This document shows, piece after piece, positions 1 to 6,473 of a stretch of DNA of 6,802 bases. The notes under the pieces were generated by a model that was not told where the DNA came from, searched no databases, and saw nothing but the letters and a program-made list of their open reading frames with translations. The DNA is from Clostridiaceae bacterium (GTDB taxonomy: Bacteria; Bacillota; Clostridia; Oscillospirales; Acutalibacteraceae): contig CAJGBX010000071.1 in the NCBI GenBank assembly GCA_904501685.1, forward strand, positions 1-6,802, in the 5' to 3' direction. The position numbers and the translations under genes were made by a program. Numbering within the stretch: position 1 is the stretch's first letter; each line of letters starts with the position of its first letter.

Positions 1-892
1 TGGCTTGGCTGTTGCAATATCATTTAATGTCGATAAGGCTTTGGCTGAGCTTGAAAAGGAAAATGTTGTTGAGGTTTATTTTGATGACCGAAACGCTGCT
101 ATTTATTCTCAAAACGGTAATGCCGGCGGTGATACTTATAACAATATAACCGAAAAAGATTATACTATACACAATTTTACCGAGGCTATAATGCTTTGTG
201 CTAAGCTTGAAAAGCTTGATAATGTTTCATCGGTTGAATATTTCAGCAGTGATGATGTTTTAAGGGGTCAGTTGGCTACTATGAAGCCGGAGGATGCCGC
301 TCAGTTTAAGGATTTGTTGGAAAGCGACGAATATGGTAATCCTATGCAGTGCGGTGCTAAGGTTAGATTTACTGACCTTACAAAATTTGATGAAACCTTG
401 AAATCAATTGAGGAGCTTGAGGGTGTTGACCGTACTCATTCTTCAAAGGATATGGCTGAAAAGATTTCAGTTATCAAAAAGGCAATTGGTATTGTTGGCT
501 TCTGGATTATTGCTGTACTGCTGCTGATTTCTTTGATGATTGTTTCTAACACAATTCGTGTTACTATGTATAACAGAAAGCTCGAAATCAGCATTATGAA
601 GGCGGTTGGTGCTACTGACTCATTTGTCAGACTTCCGTTTATGATTGAGGGTGTATCAATCGGCCTGCTTTCGGCTATAACCACAACTGTTATACTTTAT
701 TTTGTCTACAATGCCGTTAAGGATGTTATCAAAAATCAGTTGAATTTATTGTCTTTGATTCCGTTTGGTGATTTCGTAGGTATTATTTTTGGTATTTTTG
801 CTGTTATCGGTGTATTTGCAGGCTTGTTCTCAAGTGCATTTATGATTAATAAATATTTAAGAAAGGAAGGTAGTGAATTCCGTGCACTTTAA
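1..892 (+). CDS. ftsX: Cell division ABC transporter permease FtsX (5' partial)
   Basis: FtsX is the membrane subunit of FtsEX, which couples ATP hydrolysis by cytoplasmic FtsE to activation of a peptidoglycan hydrolase outside the cell. The frame is open to the left edge, so the true start and the cytoplasmic N-terminus are missing. Numbering from the TTG at base 5, the visible part begins inside the first membrane helix. It is followed by a large extracellular loop (about 10-155) that in this family binds the hydrolase, then three membrane segments at about 158-182, 208-237 and 255-284. The family signature lies after the second helix at 191-216: RKLEISIMKAVGAT, then a PF..EG motif. The stop TAA (890-892) lies inside the next gene, which fits translational coupling to the M23 hydrolase. 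ftsE should lie just upstream, outside the window. The family call is secure; the only uncertainty is the missing N-terminus. Confidence 0.95.
   Translation, partial: GLAVAISFNVDKALAELEKENVVEVYFDDRNAAIYSQNGNAGGDTYNNITEKDYTIHNFTEAIMLCAKLEKLDNVSSVEYFSSDDVLRGQLATMKPEDAAQFKDLLESDEYGNPMQCGAKVRFTDLTKFDETLKSIEELEGVDRTHSSKDMAEKISVIKKAIGIVGFWIIAVLLLISLMIVSNTIRVTMYNRKLEISIMKAVGATDSFVRLPFMIEGVSIGLLSAITTTVILYFVYNAVKDVIKNQLNLLSLIPFGDFVGIIFGIFAVIGVFAGLFSSAFMINKYLRKEGSEFRAL
861..870 (+). promoter_or_regulatory. Ribosome binding site of the M23 hydrolase gene, inside ftsX
   Basis: The purine run GAAAGGAAGG lies in the last codons of ftsX. Its AAAGG part (862-866) is 6 bases from the GTG at 873. Its AAGG part (867-870) is 11 bases from an in-frame GTG at 882. 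The site favours 873 slightly but does not settle the start. Either start overlaps the ftsX stop. Confidence 0.6.
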
Positions 893-2099
893 TTTTAATA
901 AAATTATAATAATTGCTCTTTCTGTAAGCTTTGTATTCGGTACCTTCTTTTTTTCACCGGATTTGTTTAAGGCTGAGGTAAAGGCTGTTTCGGTTGATGA
1001 TTATCAGCAGATGATTAAGGACTTAGAGGCTGAGAAAAAGGAAATCGAGAAAGAAATTGCAAACTTGAAGAAGGATAAAGCTGACCAAAATAAAATCAAG
1101 TCAGCTATTCAAAAGAAAATCAATAATACTCAAAGTCAGATTAATGCGGTTGACCGTCAAATTTCTGACCTTGATGCAAAAATTGTTGATGCCCAGTCTA
1201 ATATTGAGGCTAAAACTCAGGAATTAGAGAATACTAAATTTAAGTTTAGACAGCGTATCCGTACAATTGCAATGAGTGGTGGCAGTATGTCGTCATCCTT
1301 GGCTATATTACTGAGTGCTGACAGCTTGGACGATTTACTAACTAAAACTGAATTAACAAAATCTATCAGTGCTTATGATAATGCTATGATGAGTAAAATC
1401 ATCAAGGATATGGAAGAAATCAAAAAAAATAAAAAGGATATCGAGGCATTAAGAATTGAACAAAATGCATCGAAAACTTTACTTGACGAGAAAAAGGCAG
1501 AGCTTGCAGCTCAAATCAAAGAAGTTAATTCGACATTGGGCGGAATTAATTCTAATATCGGTAAATTAGAGGATGAAATTGACGATATTGAAAAGGCAGA
1601 GCAGAGTATCGAAAATCAGATTAATGCCGCACTGAACGGTAATAATAATCAGGTTTATGACGGTGAGTTTGCATGGCCTATTCCGGGATATTATAAGGTT
1701 GGTTCGCCTTACGGTTACCGTACTCATCCGATTTCGGGTAAATGGAAGCTTCATAAGGGCATTGATGTCGGCGGAAGCGGTATTAAGGGTAAGCCTATAA
1801 TTGCTGCTGCTGACGGCTATGTTTCACTTGCAACCTATAATTCCGGCGGCTATGGATACTATGTTGTTCTTGACCATGGTAAGGGTGACGATGGAAAGTA
1901 TTATGCAACTCTATATGCTCATATGACAAAATATATTGTTAAGCCCAATCAGTATGTCCGTAAGGGTCAAACTATCGGATATGTAGGTACAAGCGGTGCA
2001 TCAACCGGATATCATTTACATTTTGAAATTCGTGTCGGCACAAAGCAGAATACTCATAAGCTGAATTATGCAACCGTTGACCCGATGAAATATTATTAA
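873..2099 (+). CDS. Secreted coiled-coil M23 peptidoglycan hydrolase, FtsEX partner (PcsB/CwlO/EnvC type)
   Basis: This is a 408-residue exported murein hydrolase of the type that FtsEX activates. A signal peptide with a hydrophobic core at about 10-28 has a likely cleavage after VKA near residue 38. Residues 42-125 and 170-255 are charged, heptad-like coiled coils. Between them sits a short Ser/Gly-rich helical tip (134-160) like that of PcsB and CwlO. The C-terminal LytM/M23 domain (about 265-408) has G.R.HP at 281-289, HKGID giving zinc ligands H294 and D298, catalytic H350 in YAHM, and HLHFE giving H381 and H383. The zinc and catalytic residues are therefore all present, so this should be an active endopeptidase and not a degenerate EnvC-style activator. 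The gene overlaps ftsX by 20 bases, which supports co-expression and a shared complex. GTG at 882 is an alternative start and changes only three residues. Which peptidoglycan bond it cuts cannot be read from sequence. Confidence 0.92.
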   Translation: MNSVHFNFNKIIIIALSVSFVFGTFFFSPDLFKAEVKAVSVDDYQQMIKDLEAEKKEIEKEIANLKKDKADQNKIKSAIQKKINNTQSQINAVDRQISDLDAKIVDAQSNIEAKTQELENTKFKFRQRIRTIAMSGGSMSSSLAILLSADSLDDLLTKTELTKSISAYDNAMMSKIIKDMEEIKKNKKDIEALRIEQNASKTLLDEKKAELAAQIKEVNSTLGGINSNIGKLEDEIDDIEKAEQSIENQINAALNGNNNQVYDGEFAWPIPGYYKVGSPYGYRTHPISGKWKLHKGIDVGGSGIKGKPIIAAADGYVSLATYNSGGYGYYVVLDHGKGDDGKYYATLYAHMTKYIVKPNQYVRKGQTIGYVGTSGASTGYHLHFEIRVGTKQNTHKLNYATVDPMKYY

Positions 2100-2107
2100 T
2101 AATTAAG

Positions 2108-2141
2108 AGGGGCTGAATTTTTTCGGCCCCTGTTATATTTT
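2108..2141 (+). terminator. Rho-independent terminator after the ftsX-M23 hydrolase genes
   Basis: A 10-base-pair stem (2108-2117 with 2122-2131, AGGGGCTGAA against TTCGGCCCCT, one T-G pair) closes a TTTT loop. It is followed by an interrupted T-rich tail, GTTATATTTT. The stem is strong but the tail is poor, so some read-through into the protease gene is plausible. No convincing independent promoter for that gene was seen. Confidence 0.75.
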
Positions 2142-2163
2142 AAACATGAATTTATGGTGTTAT

Positions 2164-3357
2164 ATGGAAAAGAAATTCTCTTTAAAAACTGTTATTACTG
2201 TTACTTGTGTTGTTACTGTCGCGGCAATAACTTTGACGGCTGCCTTTTTTGGATTTGTGATTGTTCCTAAGCGTGAGGGTAGTCTTCATAATTCCTACGG
2301 TAAGCTTGTTGAAATCAATAATATAGTAGAAAGCTTTTACGCTGGTGAAATTGATAATGAAGCAATAAACGATTCGCTTGCTTATGGATATATTTTAGGT
2401 ATGGGTGATAAATACGCTGCTTATATTTCCAAAAAAGATGCTGACATTAATTTAAACTCTTTGAAAGGGTATAATACCGGAATCGGTGTGCAGGTGTCTC
2501 AGCATCCCGACACTAAAAATATCTATGTAGGTGAAGTTCATAAGGATAGCCCGGCTGAAAAAGCAGGAATAAAAAAGGGAGACCAAATTATCGCAATTGA
2601 CGGTTTGTCTGTCAAGGAAACTGGTTACCTTGAGGTTGTAAATTATATTCCTACTGTTCCTCTAGGTAATACAATGAAGGTTAACGTGTTAAGAAACGGT
2701 GAGGAACTTCTGCTTGAGGTTACACTTGCAGTCTTTGCTACACAATCGGTTTTTTATGAAAAATTTCATGATATTGGATACATCTGCATAACTGCATTTA
2801 ATGACAGAACCTTTGAACAGTTTAAGTCAGGCATAGACAGCTTGCTTGCAGACGGTGTTAAGGCCTTGGTATTTGACCTGAGAGGTAACGGCGGCGGAAC
2901 TCTTACTTCGGTATGCAAAATGGTAGACTATATTGTACCGGAGGGTGTAATCACTAAGGTTGATTATAAGGTTGACGCTTTGGATGAAACATACACCTCT
3001 GATTCCAATGAGGTAAATGTACCAATGGCAATTCTTACTGATGAAAGTACTGCCAGTGCATCTGAGCTTTTTGCGCAGTCATTAATTGATTACGGTAAGG
3101 CAGTCACTATCGGACGAAAAACCTACGGTAAGGGTGTTGTTCAAAGCACTTATTCTTTAAGTGACGGCTCGCTTGTACGCTTTACAGTTGCAAAATACTA
3201 TACCAAAAACGGTATTTGTGTAGACGGTATAGGTGTCAGTCCTTCAATTCCGGTTGAGTGGAGCAATGAAGAGCTTAACTACCGTATCGTGAACGGAATT
3301 GAGGTTGATAAGGATTATTTGGCGGCAGTTGAATATCTTACGAATCAATTGTCGTAA
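2164..3357 (+). CDS. ctpB: C-terminal processing serine protease with PDZ domain (peptidase S41, CtpB/CtpA family)
   Basis: This is a membrane-anchored protease that cleaves proteins near their C-termini on the outer face of the membrane. Numbered from ATG 2164 (397 residues), one hydrophobic segment lies at about 8-34. A helical region follows, then a PDZ domain at about 101-189 with its carboxylate-binding GIGV loop at 106-109, then the S41 domain at about 194-366. The DLRGNGGG motif is at 238-245. S298 in TASASE and K323 in YGKG are exactly 25 residues apart, and Q327 follows four residues later. This matches the Ser-Lys-Gln triad described for Bacillus CtpB. ATG 2164 is preferred because GGTG (2156-2159), which can pair with the 16S tail, lies four bases upstream. 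An in-frame ATG at 2146 would add six residues but has no binding site and nearly abuts the terminator. In Bacillus ctpB also lies beside ftsEX. The family is certain, but the symbol is by synteny because clostridia may carry several paralogues. Confidence 0.9.
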   Translation: MEKKFSLKTVITVTCVVTVAAITLTAAFFGFVIVPKREGSLHNSYGKLVEINNIVESFYAGEIDNEAINDSLAYGYILGMGDKYAAYISKKDADINLNSLKGYNTGIGVQVSQHPDTKNIYVGEVHKDSPAEKAGIKKGDQIIAIDGLSVKETGYLEVVNYIPTVPLGNTMKVNVLRNGEELLLEVTLAVFATQSVFYEKFHDIGYICITAFNDRTFEQFKSGIDSLLADGVKALVFDLRGNGGGTLTSVCKMVDYIVPEGVITKVDYKVDALDETYTSDSNEVNVPMAILTDESTASASELFAQSLIDYGKAVTIGRKTYGKGVVQSTYSLSDGSLVRFTVAKYYTKNGICVDGIGVSPSIPVEWSNEELNYRIVNGIEVDKDYLAAVEYLTNQLS

Positions 3358-3671
3358 TCCTCAAGTATTTTTAAAAGCTCCTGATTGCTTTGGGCAATTA
3401 TACCTTCTTTTAAAATTCGTTGGTCGTATTCCGGAAGGTCACGGACAAACGGCGACTCAAGTATGTTAATAGGATTAGGCTCGTTATTTAAAAATACAGC
3501 AATTTTTCCGTTGTATTCTTTTATCAGATATACAGTCTTTGGAGCTGAAATGTTTTGCGGTGCTTCTGCAACTGCCTTTGGTTGGTTTACGGTCGAAAAA
3601 ATCAAGGCATATACTGATACAACCAAAACGGCAATTATAATTGTAATTAAAAGCTTATTTATTGGTTTCAT
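3345..3671 (-). CDS. Small membrane-anchored protein resembling the BofC C-terminal domain
   Basis: This is a 108-residue protein with an N-terminal membrane anchor or uncleaved signal at about 6-26. A short Pro/Ala-rich linker (30-45) leads to a compact domain at 46-108. That domain has the pattern of clostridial BofC C-terminal-domain proteins: YLIKEYNGKIAVF at 48-60, LPEYD at 79-83, then a GI..S.QEL...LEDY ending. In Bacillus BofC inhibits the SpoIVB signalling protease in the forespore. This protein lacks the extra N-terminal domain of Bacillus BofC, so the role may differ. AAAGGA lies 11 bases before the ATG on the minus strand. The gene overlaps the end of the Ctp protease gene by 13 bases, tail to tail. 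No good minus-strand promoter could be picked out of the AT-rich upstream DNA. The gene is very likely real, because the opposing frame has no family-like features. The family call is from recall of its motif pattern. Confidence 0.72.
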   Translation of the reverse strand: MKPINKLLITIIIAVLVVSVYALIFSTVNQPKAVAEAPQNISAPKTVYLIKEYNGKIAVFLNNEPNPINILESPFVRDLPEYDQRILKEGIIAQSNQELLKILEDYDN

Positions 3672-3724
3672 TTATTCGATATTCCTTTGTTTTATTATTT
3701 ATATCTTTATCTTAGATTAAAGCT

Positions 3725-3744
3725 ATTATTCAACTGTTAATAAT
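3725..3744. repeat. Imperfect inverted repeat between the bofC-like and PBP genes
   Basis: ATTATTCAAC and GTTAATAAT are inverted around a central T, with one bulged C in the left arm. It lies between the divergent genes, just upstream of a TTGACA motif on the plus strand. It could be an operator, but in DNA this AT-rich it may be chance. Confidence 0.25.
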
Positions 3745-3749
3745 ATCTT

Positions 3750-3777
3750 TTGACAGTATTTTGATAAAAATTATAAA
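3750..3777 (+). promoter_or_regulatory. Candidate sigma-A promoter P1 for the PBP gene
   Basis: A perfect -35 TTGACA (3750-3755) is separated by 16 bases from TATAAA (3772-3777), five of six matches to the -10 consensus. Transcription would start near 3784, leaving a leader of about 100 bases. The surrounding DNA is very AT-rich, which raises the chance of a false -10. Confidence 0.45.
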
Positions 3778-3797
3778 ATTTTTAAAAAATTTTAAAA
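3766..3797. other. Phased A-tracts, likely bent DNA or UP-like element
   Basis: Four runs of four to six A occur at 3766-3770, 3775-3778, 3784-3789 and 3794-3797, starting 9, 9 and 10 bases apart. Such near-helical phasing favours intrinsic curvature. The tract ends about 20 bases upstream of the -35 of promoter P2, where bent or UP-type DNA often aids polymerase binding. Confidence 0.4.
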
Positions 3798-3815
3798 GTT
3801 GTAACAATAATGTAA

Positions 3816-3844
3816 TACACAATAAAGAATTTTTGTGGTAAAAT
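3816..3844 (+). promoter_or_regulatory. Candidate extended -10 promoter P2 for the PBP gene
   Basis: TGGTAAAAT (3836-3844) is an extended -10 with TAAAAT matching five of six consensus bases. It lies 17 bases after a weak -35, TACACA (3816-3821). Transcription would begin near 3851, giving a leader of about 34 bases that ends in a strong ribosome binding site. This is the more natural promoter by distance. Confidence 0.5.
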
Positions 3845-3867
3845 ATGACTATGATACCAATTATTTT

Positions 3868-3878
3868 AAAAGGAGGTG
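3868..3878 (+). promoter_or_regulatory. Strong ribosome binding site that fixes the PBP start
   Basis: AAAAGGAGGTG is nearly a full complement of the 16S 3' end, and its AGGAGG core (3871-3876) is 8 bases from ATG 3885. The in-frame GTG at 3876 lies inside this site and so cannot be the start. Confidence 0.9.
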
Positions 3879-3884
3879 TCGACT

Positions 3885-6356
3885 ATGAATAATTCGGATA
3901 ATAATAAGGATTATGATCTCGATTATTTTAATAATAAAAAGGATGAGTCTGAGCCTGATAACGGAAGTCTTATGCCAGGTGACGGCTTTAATGATGAGGT
4001 CCAGTTCGATATTGATGCCTTTACGAAGCAGTCCGATGAAATGAATAGTGAAACCTTTGATTTGCCCACCTTAGGTGATTCGACAGAAGAGGTTGATTTA
4101 GGTAGTTATGGTGAAAAGAAGCTGACCGGTTTTAAGAGATTTACCGCAAAAAAGCTTACTAAAGAATCCAAGGCAAAAATCAAACGCTATGCCAAGCTTA
4201 CCGGTAAGGTGCTTTTGTCGTTAATGCTTATAGGTATTATTACAGGCTGTCTTGTAGTTGGTGCCTTTGCGGTTTATGTATTTAATTATGTTGATGATAA
4301 GGTTTATGAGGACCTTGATGAGATGTCCTTGGGCTTTACAACTACAATATATGCACCTGACCCTGATACGGGCGAATTTGTTGAATACAAGCGCCTGCAC
4401 GGTGAGGAAAACCGTATTTGGGTTGAGTTTGATAAAATGCCTGAGGAATTGTTAAATGCATTTGTTGCTATTGAGGATAAACGCTTCAGACAGCATCAGG
4501 GTGTTGACTGGAAGCGTACTGTTGCCGCATTTGCTAATATGTTCATTGATTTATATTCTTCAAATCAAGGTGGCTCGACTATAACTCAGCAGCTGGTTAA
4601 GAATATCACCGGTGATAATAAGCAGTCACCGATGCGTAAAATCAGAGAAATTATGCGAGCTAGGTATTTAGAGGGTGAGTATCATAAGGATACAATCCTT
4701 GAATGCTATCTTAATACGATAAGTCTCGGCGGCGGTATTTGCGGTGTTGAAGTTGCGGCTAACTATTATTTCGGAAAAACAACCTCTGAGCTGACATTGG
4801 TTGAATGTGCCGCAATTGCCAGTCTTGCTAAGGAGCCGGAGAGATACCGTCCCGATAAGAACCCCGATTTTAATAAAAAACGTCGTATCGATGTTTTGTA
4901 TGAAATGAAAAAGCAAGGTTATATCTCGGAAGACGTGTATCAAGAGGCTATTAATACTGAGTTGACAGTTGTTGCCGACGAAACGGCTCGTAACGCAAAT
5001 ACAGTTAACAACTTCTTTGTAGACGCTTTAATTGATGAGGTTATTGACCGCCTTGTATCGGAATACGGTATGGATGAGTCGTATGCATCTAAGAATATCT
5101 ATAACGGCGGTTATAAGATTTATTGTACCGTTAATCCCGAAATTCAAACTATTCTTGAAGAGGAATATCTTGATACCGAAAAGTATTTTTACTTAAAGAG
5201 CAAGAAAAACGGTAAGCGCGTACAATCAGCCTTTACAATTATGGATTACGAGGGTCATATTGTCGGTATTATCGGCGGTTCAGGTGAGAAGACAACCAAT
5301 CGAGGTATTAACCGTGCGTTGACTGCTCAGCGACAACCGGGTTCGACAATGAAGCCTTTAGCTGCTTATGCACAGGCAATTCAAAAAAGTTTGATAAACT
5401 ATTCAACTATTTTGGAGGATTCGCCGCTTACACACTATTATCCTGATGGTTCAGAGGGACCCAAGAACTCATATAACAGTTATGACGGTTTTATGACGGT
5501 TGTAGAGGCTTTGGAGCGTTCAACCAATACAATACCGTGTAAGCTTGTTAAACAAATGGGCGTTGAAAAAACGTATTATTTCCTTGATGACAATTTCGGA
5601 ATTGATACGTTATTAGGCTCAGAGGATATGAACCTTTCATCCTTGGGACTTGGCGGTACGAGAACGGGAATAAGTACTACTCAATCGGCGGCAGCGTTTG
5701 CTGTTTTCGGTAATTTGGGTATGTATTATGAGCCGACTACACTGACCTTAATGACCGACCAACACGACACCGTTATTTTAGAACAGAAGGACGGTATTGC
5801 TGCAGTTGATGAGAATACCGCAACTATTATGAACCATTTGCTTCAAAACGTAGTTTATGGTGATAGAGGTACTGCAAAGGAAATCGCAAAATTTAGCGAT
5901 ACAATTAAATGCTACGCTAAAACCGGTACATCGAGTGATGTATATGATAGCTGGCTTGCAGGCGGTACACCTTATTATGTAGGTTCCTGTTGGTTTGGCT
6001 TTGATAATCAGGAAAAGCTTAATAATTCCAGGCTTGCTAAAACTATGTGGACCAATGTTATGCAGCGTATTCATAAGGAATTGGAACCGATTGAATTTTT
6101 GGACAGTGAGTTTGTTTATCATAGATACTATTGTAAATCTACTGGGTTGCTTGCGACCGATTTGTGCGAGCATAAGGCTGAGGGTTGGTATAAGACCAAT
6201 ACTCCATTGCCGGGTGCATGCACACAGCACGCAGGTGCTCTTTTGCCTGAGATAGTTCCGGAGCCTGAGATTCCCGAAGGTGAAGACGGAGTATTACCTG
6301 AGGATGGTACCGAGGCAGGGGATACCACTGAAAATCAGGGTACTGTAAACCCTTAA
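3885..6356 (+). CDS. Class A penicillin-binding protein (bifunctional transglycosylase/transpeptidase, PBP1A type)
   Basis: This 823-residue enzyme polymerises lipid II into glycan strands and cross-links the peptides on the outer face of the membrane. An acidic, Asn/Asp-rich cytoplasmic tail (1-80) and a Lys-rich stretch precede one membrane helix (about 108-135). The GT51 domain (about 165-355) has catalytic E197 in EDKRFRQH, GGSTITQQLVKN at 229-240, the R-rich motif near 251-262, and KDTILECYLN with E273. The transpeptidase domain (about 440-730) has the nucleophile motif S487-T-M-K490, STN at 546-548 and KTG at 679-681, so both active sites are complete. The C-terminal tail carries three cysteines (C750, C761, C779) in a C..SG.LAT..C arrangement that I recall from clostridial PBPs. 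It ends in an acidic Pro/Glu/Gly-rich stretch. The gene stands alone between its own promoters and a strong terminator. The start is set by the ribosome binding site. A symbol such as ponA is not assigned because paralogues are common. Confidence 0.96.
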   Translation: MNNSDNNKDYDLDYFNNKKDESEPDNGSLMPGDGFNDEVQFDIDAFTKQSDEMNSETFDLPTLGDSTEEVDLGSYGEKKLTGFKRFTAKKLTKESKAKIKRYAKLTGKVLLSLMLIGIITGCLVVGAFAVYVFNYVDDKVYEDLDEMSLGFTTTIYAPDPDTGEFVEYKRLHGEENRIWVEFDKMPEELLNAFVAIEDKRFRQHQGVDWKRTVAAFANMFIDLYSSNQGGSTITQQLVKNITGDNKQSPMRKIREIMRARYLEGEYHKDTILECYLNTISLGGGICGVEVAANYYFGKTTSELTLVECAAIASLAKEPERYRPDKNPDFNKKRRIDVLYEMKKQGYISEDVYQEAINTELTVVADETARNANTVNNFFVDALIDEVIDRLVSEYGMDESYASKNIYNGGYKIYCTVNPEIQTILEEEYLDTEKYFYLKSKKNGKRVQSAFTIMDYEGHIVGIIGGSGEKTTNRGINRALTAQRQPGSTMKPLAAYAQAIQKSLINYSTILEDSPLTHYYPDGSEGPKNSYNSYDGFMTVVEALERSTNTIPCKLVKQMGVEKTYYFLDDNFGIDTLLGSEDMNLSSLGLGGTRTGISTTQSAAAFAVFGNLGMYYEPTTLTLMTDQHDTVILEQKDGIAAVDENTATIMNHLLQNVVYGDRGTAKEIAKFSDTIKCYAKTGTSSDVYDSWLAGGTPYYVGSCWFGFDNQEKLNNSRLAKTMWTNVMQRIHKELEPIEFLDSEFVYHRYYCKSTGLLATDLCEHKAEGWYKTNTPLPGACTQHAGALLPEIVPEPEIPEGEDGVLPEDGTEAGDTTENQGTVNP

Positions 6357-6384
6357 TCAGTCAGTTCTGAAACCTAATAACACT

Positions 6385-6420
6385 AAAATCCACCAAATTT
6401 TACATTTGGTGGATTTTTTT
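6385..6420 (+). terminator. Strong Rho-independent terminator of the PBP gene
   Basis: A perfect inverted repeat of 14 bases (6385-6398 with 6404-6417) encloses the five-base loop TTTAC. Its core is ATCCACCAAAT against ATTTGGTGGAT. A run of seven T (6414-6420) follows the G/C part of the stem. It begins 28 bases after the PBP stop and insulates the regulator gene downstream. Confidence 0.93.
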
Positions 6421-6433
6421 AGAATTATTTTAA
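6419..6433. promoter_or_regulatory. Second PerR-box-like site upstream of the perR promoter
   Basis: TTAGAATTATTTTAA has the 7-1-7 layout of a PerR/Fur-family operator. Its left arm is identical to that of the perfect site at 6474-6488, and its right arm differs by one base. It lies just before the -35 and overlaps the end of the terminator T-run. It could be a weaker operator or a chance match in AT-rich DNA. Confidence 0.4.
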
Positions 6434-6441
6434 AAAAACAC

Positions 6442-6469
6442 TTGACAAATTTAAAATTTGTGGTATATT
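6442..6469 (+). promoter_or_regulatory. Strong sigma-A promoter of perR
   Basis: The -35 is a perfect TTGACA (6442-6447). After a 16-base spacer comes TATATT (6464-6469), five of six matches, preceded by TGG to form an extended -10. Transcription should start near 6476, inside the PerR-type palindrome, with a leader of about 27 bases. Confidence 0.85.
6445..6461. repeat. Perfect 8-1-8 palindrome in the perR promoter spacer
   Basis: ACAAATTTAAAATTTGT is a perfect inverted repeat around A6453. It spans from the last bases of the -35 to the TG of the extended -10. Its sequence does not match the PerR box. It could be an operator for another regulator, or only AT-rich symmetry. Confidence 0.5.
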
Positions 6470-6473
6470 AAAT

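Noticed and set aside
2146..2163. ATG at 2146 as the ctp start, adding six residues
   Set aside because: It has no upstream purine-rich site and begins only a few bases after the terminator tail. ATG 2164 has GGTG at a sensible distance. The longer start is not excluded.
3382..3400. Hairpin TGATTGC/GCAATTA as a terminator for the ctp gene
   Set aside because: The stem is only seven pairs with one G-T, the following T-run is broken, and it lies inside the coding region of the opposing gene. It is too weak to call.
3385..3720. Plus-strand open frame of 111 codons opposite the bofC-like gene
   Set aside because: It has no ribosome binding site and no family-like motifs. Its hydrophobic look comes from the reverse complement of the other gene's sequence. 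The minus-strand frame has a membrane anchor, a recognisable domain and a plausible binding site.
3774..3794. Perfect 10-1-10 AT-only palindrome in the PBP upstream region
   Set aside because: It is made entirely of A-runs and T-runs, so symmetry is easily expected by chance. The A-tract phasing explains the region better.
3876..3884. GTG at 3876 as the PBP start, adding three residues
   Set aside because: The GTG is part of the AAAAGGAGGTG ribosome binding site itself. ATG 3885 has ideal spacing from that site.
4668..4943. Minus-strand open frame inside the GT51 domain of the PBP
   Set aside because: It is antisense to strongly conserved glycosyltransferase motifs and shows no coding signals of its own.
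5778..6230. Minus-strand open frame of 150 codons inside the PBP gene
   Set aside because: It lies wholly within the conserved transpeptidase and C-terminal region. Its translation is Cys/Ile/Thr-rich and low in coherence, with no binding site or known motif.
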